From JBKPFU01 sp046728975 (GTDB lineage Bacteria; Actinomycetota; Thermoleophilia; Gaiellales; Gaiellaceae), in assembly GCA_046728975.1 (NCBI GenBank), contig JBKPFU010000035.1, positions 1 through 15,318 on the forward strand: a DNA stretch of 15,318 nucleotides. The letters run 5' to 3'. A program made the position numbers and the translations under genes. The notes beneath the pieces are model-generated. The model saw only the letters and a program-made list of their open reading frames with translations. It did no database searches and had not been told where the DNA came from. Shown here in pieces: positions 7,144 through 13,842 of this stretch. Position 1 is the first letter of the stretch. Each line of letters starts with the position of its first letter.

Positions 7144-8229
7144 TCAGAGGTGGGCCCAGAGGACGACGAGACCGAGCGCGGCCGCGGCGCCGAGCACCGC
7201 CACGAGGACGACGAGCCAGGTGGATTCGCCGCCGCCGTCGGCGGTCGCAGGCGCGGCCGTCGCCGCCGGGGCCTTACCGGTGACGAAGGCGTAGCTCGCG
7301 CTCACCTTCCCCTCCGAGTCCGGGCTTGCAAGAAACGTTCCATATTGGCGGAAGCGGCCGTACTCGAGGTTCGCGCGGGTCACCCGCTCGAGGAGGTCGC
7401 CGCCGCGCGGGCGCAGCTCGTCCAGCGGAACGACCGGCGTCACGTTGATCGTCACGCGGGGCGAGACGTTCTCGGCGGCGCTCCCTTTCGTCCTGAGCTC
7501 CAACTCGAGCGGCTTCGGCGAACGGAGGATCCTGGAGAAGGACACCGGACGCCCGCCGGGCACCTCGATGCGCCCCGAGACCCGAAGCGGCGCCGCGACC
7601 GTGATCGATCGCCGGCGCAGCGGCCCCTGCGCCTCGACGACGATCTCGGGTGCCGGCAGCCCACGCTTCACGGCGGCTCGAACGGTCGCGAGCGCCCGGA
7701 TGAGCTCGGAGCGGGCGATCCTCGTCGAGAACGTCAGAGCCTTGACCGCCGTCGCGTTCGTCAGATGGACGCGAACGCTGCCATCCTTGGCGGCCTCGAC
7801 GCGAACCCGGATCGGCAGTTGCGCCGCGGCCTCTGTCGCTCGGAGCTCCGCATTCGCAGCGAGGAGGCGCCTTCTCGCCGAGAAGCCCTGCCAGAGGATC
7901 TGGTCGCGGCGAAGCCCGGGATCAGATTGGCTGCCGGCCGCGCGCTGGACGCCGGCGATCGGCCCTGTCACGGCGAAGGTGTAGTCGCCCGTCCCCGAGA
8001 CGACCAGCCGCTGCAGCACCGAAATCGCGACGGGCTTGCCCGTTCGATCGAGCGCGGCGCGAACGCGCTCGCGGCTGTCGATTCGCCGCGGGAAACGGAC
8101 CTCGAGGACCGGCGCCGCGGGATTGTTGCTCCGGACCGGCGGCACCGGCGGAAGCAAGATCGACGGTGACGGCAGCGCCACGGCGTTTGTCTCAGCCGCC
8201 GCGCGCGCGGCCAGCCCAAGCGCCAGCAG
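7144..8229 (-). CDS. Exported protein with C-terminal membrane anchor, function unknown
   Basis: It is the last gene of the transporter operon and ends at TGA 7144-7146. No family is recognised. The readable protein has a hydrophobic Ala/Leu-rich signal-like stretch (VAAGALLALGLAARAAAE), a Pro-rich segment (PSILLPPVPPV), about 270 residues of mixed alpha/beta sequence rich in Arg and Val, an Ala/Thr/Gly linker and a final transmembrane helix (WLVVLVAVLGAAAALGLVVL). It would therefore be an extracytoplasmic domain tethered by its C-terminus. The start is uncertain: the frame is open far upstream, but no ATG, GTG or TTG lies before the signal-like stretch. CTG 8227-8229, preceded by GGGGGC, or ATC 8275-8277 are options; the first canonical codon, GTG 8179-8181, would drop the signal and leave 345 residues. 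Confidence 0.65.
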   Translation of the reverse strand: MLALGLAARAAAETNAVALPSPSILLPPVPPVRSNNPAAPVLEVRFPRRIDSRERVRAALDRTGKPVAISVLQRLVVSGTGDYTFAVTGPIAGVQRAAGSQSDPGLRRDQILWQGFSARRRLLAANAELRATEAAAQLPIRVRVEAAKDGSVRVHLTNATAVKALTFSTRIARSELIRALATVRAAVKRGLPAPEIVVEAQGPLRRRSITVAAPLRVSGRIEVPGGRPVSFSRILRSPKPLELELRTKGSAAENVSPRVTINVTPVVPLDELRPRGGDLLERVTRANLEYGRFRQYGTFLASPDSEGKVSASYAFVTGKAPAATAAPATADGGGESTWLVVLVAVLGAAAALGLVVLWAHL

Positions 8230-8240
8230 CGCCCCCGCGG

Positions 8241-9458
8241 CTACTGCTGCTGGGAGATGACGGGCAGCGTCGACGATAGGGGGTCGTCCTTGACGGGGCG
8301 ATACGTCATTTCGGAGAAGCGCGCGAAGTAGACGTCGTCGTCGACCACGCCCTCGTGGTTGCGGCGGTTGAAGCCGCGCTCGTCGCCGTTCGCCCCGCGC
8401 GTCGTGACCTCTTCCAGCGCGCGGATCACGTCCTCGCCGTCGGCGCTCTTCGCCGACTGGATCGCCGCCGCGAGCACGTTCACGAAGTCGTACGGATACA
8501 TCGCGTAGTCCGGCGGCTGTACGACCGGACGTCCGGCCGGCGTTCGGACTCCGATCTTCTCGGCGCCGTAGGCGGCCTCGTATCGCTCCCGGAAGGACTC
8601 GAACAGCGCGGGGCCAACCTCGGCCGTCATGCGGCCGGAGGCGAAGGTGAGGCCGTCGACCCACTCGGGCCGGTCGGCGAGCTGCTGGCGGACGAGCGGG
8701 TCCTCGCCGGAAGGCGGCGTGTAGACGGGCACGTTCCACCCCGACGCCCGCGCAGCCGACAGGACCCCGGCGACCGTCGGTGCCTGCGCCCACACCAGAA
8801 GCGCGGTGGCGTGCGCGCGGCGCGCGCGGAGCACCTGCGGCGCGAAGTCGGTCGCCCCGCCCGGGAGGGTCAGCTTGATCGCGACGGCCTCGGGATTGGA
8901 GCCGAACGCCTTCGCCAGGGCCTCGGCGCCCTGCTGGCCGTAGCCGGTGTCGTCGTGCAGGAGCGCGATCTTCAGGCCCTTCGGGATCAAGTACTCGGCC
9001 AGCCGAAACGCGACGCCGCGATCTGTCGGCGCGATCCGGAAGACGTTCGGGCGCCGTTCGGGATCGACGAGGGCGATCCCTCCCTGGTAGACGATCCCGA
9101 TCGGGATGTGGGCTCGGTTCGCGATCTGCCAGGAGGCGTCGACGCCCGTCCCCTCGTCGACGATCGCGATCGCGTCGTCCTCCACGGCGCGCCGCACGTT
9201 GCGGACAGCGCGACCCGGCGAGAGCGCATTGTCCAGGCGCTTGATCCTGAGCCGGTAGTGGTCGTCGGCGCTGGCGATCCCGCCACGCGCGTTGATCTCG
9301 TCGACAGCGAGGCCCGCGCCGCGGGCGATCGTCTCGCCGACGAAGGGCGTCCTCGAGAACGGCGCGTTGACGACGACTACCAGCGTCTTCGTGCTGTGCG
9401 ATCCCGAGCCGCCGCAGCCGGCCGCGACCACGGCGGCGAGAAGAATCAGCTTCCGCAC
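8241..9458 (-). CDS. ABC transporter solute receptor lipoprotein, branched-chain amino acid (HAAT) type
   Basis: The 405-residue protein begins at GTG 9456-9458. A short signal with lipobox VAAGC places the lipidated Cys at residue 15, anchoring it to the outer face of the membrane. The rest matches the Leu/Ile/Val-binding, periplasmic-binding type 1 fold: an N-terminal strand (TLVVVVNAPFSR), GAGLAVDEINARGGI, a receptor-hinge region with IALLHDDTGYGQQGAEAL, and a C-terminal lobe with PPDYAMYPYDFVNVLAAAI. It delivers a ligand to the LivH/LivM-type permeases encoded just upstream (11-base gap to the fusion gene). HAAT receptors bind amino acids, urea, amides or aromatic acids, so the substrate cannot be assigned from sequence alone. 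Confidence 0.9.
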   Translation of the reverse strand: MRKLILLAAVVAAGCGGSGSHSTKTLVVVVNAPFSRTPFVGETIARGAGLAVDEINARGGIASADDHYRLRIKRLDNALSPGRAVRNVRRAVEDDAIAIVDEGTGVDASWQIANRAHIPIGIVYQGGIALVDPERRPNVFRIAPTDRGVAFRLAEYLIPKGLKIALLHDDTGYGQQGAEALAKAFGSNPEAVAIKLTLPGGATDFAPQVLRARRAHATALLVWAQAPTVAGVLSAARASGWNVPVYTPPSGEDPLVRQQLADRPEWVDGLTFASGRMTAEVGPALFESFRERYEAAYGAEKIGVRTPAGRPVVQPPDYAMYPYDFVNVLAAAIQSAKSADGEDVIRALEEVTTRGANGDERGFNRRNHEGVVDDDVYFARFSEMTYRPVKDDPLSSTLPVISQQQ

Positions 9459-9469
9459 TCCTGAGGAGT

Positions 9470-11284
9470 CTAGGAGGGCGCCAGTCGCTGACGCCCGAGG
9501 TACGCCGCACGGACCGCCGGGTCACGGCCGACCTCCTCAGGGGTGCCGCGTGCGATCACGAGCCCGGCCTCGAGGACGGTCGCGCGGTCGGCGACGGCGC
9601 GCACGAGGCGGAGGTTGTGCTCGACGAGCAGGATCCCCAGGCCCTCGTCGCGCAGTCGCCGCAGGATCGCCGCGAAGTTGTCCAGCTCTTGGGCGGAGGC
9701 CCCGGCTGCGGGCTCGTCGAGCAGGAGGGCCTGTGGCCGCGTGGCGAGCGCGGAGGCGATCATCAGCAGCCGGCGGTCGAACGAGGGCAGCTCGTCGGCG
9801 CGTCTGCAGGCAGCGCCCTCCAGCCCGACGCCGGCGAGGGTTTCGAGCGCAAGGCGCCGCATGCGCTCATCCTCGGAGCGGGAGCGGGGCGTCGCGAACA
9901 GCGTCCGGACCGGGCCGCCGAAGTCGCGTCGGAGCGAGCCGCCGACGAGCACGTTCTCGAGCGCGGTCAGGTCGCCGAAGACCGCCGTCGCCTGAAGGGT
10001 GCCGACGATCCCCCAGAGCACGCGATCGCGGGGGCCGAGCTCGGTCACGGGTCTCCCGCGCCAGACGACTTCGCCCCGGTCGGCGCGGAGGGTGCCGGTC
10101 AGGAGCCGGAGCACAGTCGTCTTGCCCGACCCGTTTGGGCCGAGCAGGGCGTGAATCTCGCCGGGGTGGAGGTCGATGTCGACGTCGTCGGCGGCGGCAA
10201 GCGCCCCGTAGTGCTTCGTCAACCCGCGGGCGGAAAGGGCGTCTGTGGCTGCCGCTGTGAGGCGGGCAGGGCGCGAAACGGAGGGTGGGCGCCGAGGCCG
10301 CGCGAGGCGCCGCCGGAGGGCCGGAATCGCGCCCTCGTCGCCGAGGCCGAGGACGATCAGAAGGATGATCGCGGCGAGCAGCGTCTTGAGTCTCTCCGCC
10401 GACACCGCTTCCAGCCGCCCGAGCGGATCGGCCGCCCTGGCGAGAAGCGCGAGCACGCCGACTCCGACCAACCCGCCTGCCGCCGCCGTCGTGCCGCCGA
10501 GCATGACGGCGACGAACAGCTCGAAGGAACGGAACGGCCCGTACTCGCCCGGATCGGCCACGCCGGCAAGCTGGACCGCGAGCGCTCCGGCCAGCCCTCC
10601 GATCGCGGCGGAGGCGACGAAGGCGCTGAGTCGCAGGCGCGCGACGGGGACGCCGAGCGCGACGGCGGCCCCCGCGTGCTGGCGCACGCTGGCGAGTGCG
10701 AGCCCGACCGCGCCGCGCCTCAGCGCGAAGAACGCGAGCATGGCGAGCACGACGAGCGCGAGCGCGAACTCGTAGTGGTCGACGGAGCTGAGATCGGGCG
10801 CGGGGACAACGAGGCCCTGGGAGCCGCCGGAAAGCTCGGGGAAGGCGATCAGGGTGAGTGCGACGAGCCAGGTAAGGATCCAGGTGCTGACCGCGACCAG
10901 CACTCCGCGCAGCCGGGCCACGCCGAGGCCGGTCACGAGCCCCGCGGTCGCCGCGACGAGCGTTCCGACCACGATCGCCGGGACGGTCGGCCAATCCGCC
11001 TTCGCCTGCAGCAGCGCCGCGCCGAACGCGCCGATTCCCATGAACGCGCCCTGGCCGAGCGACGGGATCCCGGCGAGGCCGACCGCGAAGGCGAGGCCGG
11101 TCGCGGCGAGCGCGAGATAGAGCGACGAGGCGATCGAGTCGTACTGAAGCGACGGAACGACGGCCGGGAGGAGCGCGGCAACCACGACCGCGGCCGCGGC
11201 GGCAGTCCCCCAGTGCGTCCACGAGCGCCGCGCATCGCCCGCGGCGTCCCCGAGGGCCGCACGTGTGGTCTCGAGAACGCTCAT
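9470..11284 (-). CDS. Fused LivM-type permease and LivG-type ATPase of a HAAT ABC transporter
   Basis: One 604-residue reading frame from ATG 11282-11284 joins two usual subunits. Residues about 27-325 are a LivM-type permease with about 8-9 hydrophobic helices and the family segment GIPSLGQGAFMGIGAF; residues about 345-604 are a LivG-type ATPase. In the ATPase the Walker A is GPNGSGKTT (382-390), Q-loop Gln431, Walker B LLLDEP (520-525) and H-loop His556. The signature region, normally close to LSYGQQR, reads LPSFDRR (499-505), losing the conserved Ser, Gly and Gln. Such degenerate signatures are known in asymmetric ABC pairs, where the partner ATPase carries the competent motif. The gene follows livH by 8 bases. 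An open frame continues upstream across livH, but there the protein is a shadow of livH. Confidence 0.92.
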   Translation of the reverse strand: MSVLETTRAALGDAAGDARRSWTHWGTAAAAAVVVAALLPAVVPSLQYDSIASSLYLALAATGLAFAVGLAGIPSLGQGAFMGIGAFGAALLQAKADWPTVPAIVVGTLVAATAGLVTGLGVARLRGVLVAVSTWILTWLVALTLIAFPELSGGSQGLVVPAPDLSSVDHYEFALALVVLAMLAFFALRRGAVGLALASVRQHAGAAVALGVPVARLRLSAFVASAAIGGLAGALAVQLAGVADPGEYGPFRSFELFVAVMLGGTTAAAGGLVGVGVLALLARAADPLGRLEAVSAERLKTLLAAIILLIVLGLGDEGAIPALRRRLARPRRPPSVSRPARLTAAATDALSARGLTKHYGALAAADDVDIDLHPGEIHALLGPNGSGKTTVLRLLTGTLRADRGEVVWRGRPVTELGPRDRVLWGIVGTLQATAVFGDLTALENVLVGGSLRRDFGGPVRTLFATPRSRSEDERMRRLALETLAGVGLEGAACRRADELPSFDRRLLMIASALATRPQALLLDEPAAGASAQELDNFAAILRRLRDEGLGILLVEHNLRLVRAVADRATVLEAGLVIARGTPEEVGRDPAVRAAYLGRQRLAPS

Positions 11285-11292
11285 GGCCGACG

Positions 11293-12222
11293 TCACGCGG
11301 GCGTCGACCGCTCGCTGACCGAGCGGATCCCGATCAGCGCGAGCGCGAACGCGAGCGGAAGTACCTGGCTGTACTCCGGCCCCAACTCGGCGTTTCCGAT
11401 CTCGAGGTTCGCGATCGCCGACTCGATGACGCCCAGTACCAGGCCAGCCGCGAAGGCGCGCCAAGGCGACCCGAAGCGCACGACGACGGCCGCCACAAGC
11501 CCCTTCACGCCGAGAAGGGCTCCGGCCTCGACGCCAAAGGGGGCGCTCGGCGCCGCCGCGACGGCCGCGACCGCTGCGACTCCCCCCGCCAGACCGAATG
11601 CGAGCGCGACCCAGCGCTCCACCGGGACGCCGACGATCCGCGCCCCCTCCGCGTCCGCCGCGATCGCCTGCAGCCCCCGGCCAAAGCGCGTCCGCTCGAG
11701 CGTCCAGGTTGCGAGCGCGGCCAGCGCAACAGCTACCGCGACGACGTAGAACGCCCGCACCTGAATCGACGCGCCGCCGAGCGTCACCACGCCGCTCTCG
11801 CCGACCCTGCGGAAGGGAATCGGATCCGGAAAGACGTAGCTGGGCCGCGTGAACAACGCCTCCACTGCGCTCCGCAAGGCGAATGCCACCGCGACCGTGC
11901 CGGCGACCCAGCCGATCGTCGACCCTCGTGCAAGGTGCGGCTGGATCGCCAGGACGTAGCCGGCGATCCCTGCTCCCACGCAGACGACGACGCCCAGTGC
12001 GAGTGCGAGTGCGAATCGCCCCCCCGAGATGCTCGTCTGGCTCACCGGGCCCGTGCCCGCGGCGACCAGGAGCGTCACGAAGACGCCGAACCCGATCAGG
12101 TCGCCGAGCGCGAAGTACACGATCCCCGTGAGCCGGTAGAGCAGCGAGTACCCGATCGCGACGAGGCCGTAGACGGCGCCCGTCGCGAGGCCTGTCACGA
12201 GCACCTGGAAGAAGAGGCTCAC
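11293..12222 (-). CDS. livH: LivH-type permease of a HAAT ABC transporter
   Basis: The 309-residue integral membrane protein starts at GTG 12220-12222. It has about eight hydrophobic segments and the LivH hallmark N-terminus (GLATGAVYGLVAIGYSLLYRLTG), followed by FALGDLIGFGVF. The cytoplasmic coupling loop is RTRFGRGLQAIAADAEGARI, the position where LivH proteins contact the ATPase. It is the first gene of a four-gene operon and starts 43 bases from the divergent marR-type gene. With the LivM part of the fusion it should form the heterodimeric translocation pore. Identity as a HAAT permease is firm; the transported compound is not known, so the symbol refers to the family. Confidence 0.93.
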   Translation of the reverse strand: MSLFFQVLVTGLATGAVYGLVAIGYSLLYRLTGIVYFALGDLIGFGVFVTLLVAAGTGPVSQTSISGGRFALALALGVVVCVGAGIAGYVLAIQPHLARGSTIGWVAGTVAVAFALRSAVEALFTRPSYVFPDPIPFRRVGESGVVTLGGASIQVRAFYVVAVAVALAALATWTLERTRFGRGLQAIAADAEGARIVGVPVERWVALAFGLAGGVAAVAAVAAAPSAPFGVEAGALLGVKGLVAAVVVRFGSPWRAFAAGLVLGVIESAIANLEIGNAELGPEYSQVLPLAFALALIGIRSVSERSTPA

Positions 12223-12253
12223 GGCCGCGAAACCTTAAGCCGGGCGAGCGCCC

Positions 12254-12259
12254 TATGAT
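12254..12259 (+). promoter_or_regulatory. Probable -10 box for a leaderless marR-type mRNA
   Basis: TATGAT closely matches the TATAAT -10 consensus and ends 6 bases before the GTG at 12266-12268. A start of transcription 7 bases downstream would fall on the G of the start codon, giving a leaderless mRNA, which agrees with the absence of a ribosome-binding site. No convincing -35 box is seen. The whole divergent gap is only 43 bases, so livH and marR promoters must overlap or lie in each other's flank. Confidence 0.55.
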
Positions 12260-12265
12260 CGACGC

Positions 12266-12757
12266 GTGGCCAAGCGTCGGCAGTACCTGAAGGGCTACGT
12301 GCTGCTCGAGCTCTCCGTCGCCAACGCGTTCGCGAGCCAGGTGTTCGACCGCGAGCTGGTCCGTCTCGGCCTGCCTCCACAGACGCAGGTCGGAATGCTG
12401 GCGTTGATTCACCTGCACGGCCCGATCACGCCGACGGGTCTCGAGCATGCGAGCGGATTTCCTCAGACGACCGTGCGCGAGCGCGTTCAGGGACTCATCG
12501 ACGCCGGCCTCGTCGAGCGGCGCCCAAACGAGGCCGACAAGCGCTCCTATTTCGTTGATACGACGGCGGAGGGCGACGCGTTTCTGCGCGCAACCTTGCC
12601 GGCGGCACGCGCAGCCGAGCGCACGCTCGACGAGCACACGGGGATACCCATGCAGCGCTACCAGGAGTTGCTGGTGCGGCTGCGTGAGGCGTGCCAGGCG
12701 ATCCTCGCCGAGGACGCTGAGATTAAGCCTGCGTTAAGAAGCGCGGATTCGCGCTAG
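12266..12757 (+). CDS. MarR-family transcriptional regulator
   Basis: The 163-residue protein from GTG 12266 has the MarR winged-helix layout: N-terminal dimerisation helices, a helix-turn-helix with the recognition segment ASGFPQTTVRERVQGLIDAGLVERR, the wing with the DKRSYFVDTTAEG turn in the place of the usual D-x-R-x-x-x-x-x-L/V-T motif, and long C-terminal helices (AERTLDEH, YQELLVRLREACQAI). It lies back to back with livH, so it probably regulates the transporter operon and itself. Its last codons and stop are part of the first hairpin of the downstream repeat cluster. Ligand unknown. Confidence 0.9.
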   Translation: MAKRRQYLKGYVLLELSVANAFASQVFDRELVRLGLPPQTQVGMLALIHLHGPITPTGLEHASGFPQTTVRERVQGLIDAGLVERRPNEADKRSYFVDTTAEGDAFLRATLPAARAAERTLDEHTGIPMQRYQELLVRLREACQAILAEDAEIKPALRSADSR

Positions 12758-12797
12758 AAACTAGCGCGGATCCGCGCTAGTTTCGAGCGCGGATGCG
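12741..12797. repeat. Nested palindromes and direct repeats after the marR-type gene
   Basis: GCGCGGATTCGCGCTAG (12741-12757) recurs as GCGCGGATCCGCGCTAG (12764-12780), and a third GCGCGGAT starts at 12787. Copy 1 pairs with 12761-12777 over 17 bp with one T-G mismatch and an AAA loop. Alternatively, 12757-12784 is a perfect 28-base palindrome centred on GGATCC. The two folds exclude each other. Candidate roles are a terminator for the marR-type gene, whose stop codon lies in the first stem, or a tandem operator for a MarR dimer. A weak TAGTTT (-10-like, 12778-12783) precedes the ATG at 12793. Confidence 0.8.
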
Positions 12798-12900
12798 ACT
12801 CCTTTCGCTCCTCGTTGTGGCGGCCGCCGCCGGAGTTGTCCTCAACCCTGCCACGGCAAAGCGGCCGCCACAACGACATGCCAGGCCGACGATCTCGTGA
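12793..12900 (+). CDS. Possible small secreted peptide or broken secreted-protein gene (35 aa)
   Basis: ATG 12793-12795 opens a 35-residue frame ending at TGA 12898-12900. The first 23 residues form a convincing signal peptide (MRLLSLLVVAAAAGVVLNP, then ATA), but only 12 mainly basic residues follow. A different frame just after the predicted cleavage site reads sensibly (TTTCQADDLVKSGVVVI), so this could be a frameshifted remnant of a secreted protein. Most of the frame coincides with the 16-bp inverted repeat at 12812-12876, so coding status is doubtful. Confidence 0.3.
   Translation: MRLLSLLVVAAAAGVVLNPATAKRPPQRHARPTIS
12812..12876. repeat. Perfect 16-bp inverted repeat with 33-base interior
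   Basis: The arms are TCGTTGTGGCGGCCGC (12812-12827) and its exact reverse complement at 12861-12876. The interior holds a smaller GTTG-TCCT-CAAC hairpin. Two more small hairpins follow, GAGCGGC/GCCGCTC (12902-12927) and CGGCG/CGCCG (12928-12942). The size resembles a miniature terminal-repeat element, but no target-site duplication is visible at its edges. Confidence 0.75.
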
Positions 12901-12949
12901 AGAGCGGCGTCGTCGTCATTGCCGCTCCGGCGGTCATCGCCGCACCACG

Positions 12950-13267
12950 GTGAAGCGCGTTTCTCTCGTCATGCCGCTGTCGACGCTGCTCTTCCGGGTC
13001 CGACGTCTCGAGCGGCGCGGGCACGCCGAACGGTTGGCGAACCCTGACGACGGCCGCTCCTACCTGATCCGCCTCACACCCGCCGGCAAACAGCTGCTGA
13101 ATCGCGCCCGCCCCGCGTTTCGCGCGAAGGCCGCAGCCGTCGAGGCACGCCTCGGCAAACGCGAAGTGGCGGCGCTCCGCGAAGCGCTATCGAGGTTCCG
13201 CGAGGCGGTCGACGCCGTCGAGCAGCGCCCAGTTGCCCGCAAGCGCGGCCTCGGCCGCTCCGGCTAG
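12950..13267 (+). pseudogene. C-terminal half of a second MarR-type regulator (probable remnant)
   Basis: From GTG 12950-12952 (or ATG 12971-12973) to TAG 13265-13267 the frame encodes about 98-105 residues. The part from MPLSTLLFRVRRLERRGHAE is a MarR recognition helix and following helix; the wing is NPDDGRSYLIRLTPAGKQLL, and a C-terminal dimerisation helix follows (VAALREALSRFREAVDAV). The N-terminal dimerisation helices and first half of the helix-turn-helix, normally 50-70 residues, are missing; the sequence immediately upstream, in the hairpin-rich stretch, does not resemble them. The last 27 codons overlap, antisense, the end of the diiron-oxidase gene, suggesting the original stop was lost. 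It is probably a decayed duplicate, though a short expressed DNA-binding protein cannot be excluded. Confidence 0.6.
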
Positions 13268-13780
13268 ACGATCCGCGCCCTCCGGAGAAGTCAGCCGCTC
13301 GAGCAGCTCGCGTCCCTCGCGCGCGTGCACGTGGTCGCGCTCGGCATGCACCGCGAAGTAGGCCGTGCCGGGCGACTCCGCCTCGAAGCCGTAGTGCTCG
13401 ACGAGCCCGGCGAGCTTCGTGTTCGAAACGTCCGGCTGGCCCGCCTCTATCGCGTACAGAATCGCCGCGGCCTCGAGCGGGTCTTCGGCGGCCGTCCACG
13501 CCGCCACGCACCGCTCGGTCTCAGGCAGAGGGGCCTGCTCGTCGGCATCGAGCGCCGCCCTGAAGTCGTCCCACAGCGCGACGTGGGTGCGCTCCTCCTC
13601 GGCGTGCTCGCCCGCCGTCTCGGCAGCGTCCGCCAGCGCGACCACCGCGTGCCGGTACTGGCCCGCGTAGCACGCCAGCTCCTCACGGGTCAACTCACCG
13701 CGCTCCCAGCGCACGTAGAAGGGATGCTCGAGGATGTTCCATCGCGCGCGGGCGGCGTCGATTCGGTCGATCACGCTCAT
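13187..13780 (-). CDS. Heme-oxygenase-like diiron oxidase/oxygenase (TenA/PqqC/CADD superfamily)
   Basis: The 197-residue all-helical protein starts at ATG 13778-13780, with AAAGGAA (13785-13791) 4 bases upstream as ribosome-binding site. The N-terminus HPFYVRWERGELTREELACY is typical of TenA/PqqC/CADD-like proteins. Candidate iron ligands are Glu63-x2-His66, Glu112, and His145-x3-Asp149-x2-His152; this full six-residue set, with the ExxH and HxxxDxxH spacings, matches the diiron HDO/UndA-type enzymes rather than cofactor-free PqqC or thiaminase TenA. Known members oxidise fatty acids, amines or make p-aminobenzoate, so the substrate here is open. It is divergent from msrB (62-base gap) and convergent with, and overlapping by 81 bases, the MarR remnant. 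Confidence 0.82.
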   Translation of the reverse strand: MSVIDRIDAARARWNILEHPFYVRWERGELTREELACYAGQYRHAVVALADAAETAGEHAEEERTHVALWDDFRAALDADEQAPLPETERCVAAWTAAEDPLEAAAILYAIEAGQPDVSNTKLAGLVEHYGFEAESPGTAYFAVHAERDHVHAREGRELLERLTSPEGADRLAGAAEAALAGNWALLDGVDRLAEPR

Positions 13781-13784
13781 CTGG

Positions 13785-13791
13785 TTCCTTT
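13785..13791 (-). promoter_or_regulatory. Ribosome-binding site of the diiron-oxidase gene
   Basis: AAAGGAA on the minus strand, 4 bases before the ATG at 13778-13780, fixes the start. It is one of few clear purine-rich sites in the window; most leading genes here lack one. Confidence 0.75.
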
Positions 13792-13842
13792 CGCTCGGGA
13801 GGCGCGAGCGTAACCCGCCACGCGGTTGGCAGACTTAGAGAC

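Noticed and set aside
8230..9525. Upstream extension giving a 793-residue protein with the exported protein at its end
   Set aside because: The N-terminal 430 residues are the shifted-frame shadow of the solute receptor, Arg-rich and featureless.
9617..11749. 710-codon open frame on the plus strand
   Set aside because: Antisense to the LivM-LivG fusion and livH; the composition is extremely charged and shows no domain.
11285..12637. Upstream extension giving a 1055-residue version of the LivM-LivG protein
   Set aside because: The extra part is the shadow of livH and antisense to the marR-type gene; the natural LivM start is the ATG at 11282-11284.
12812..12876. Miniature inverted-repeat transposable element as a firm call
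   Set aside because: The terminal repeats are good, but no flanking target duplication is visible and copy number cannot be tested here; kept only as a repeat.
13187..13780. Thiaminase II (TenA) or PQQ synthase (PqqC) assignment
   Set aside because: The six diiron ligands with HDO spacing are present, and there are no thiamine or PQQ genes nearby.
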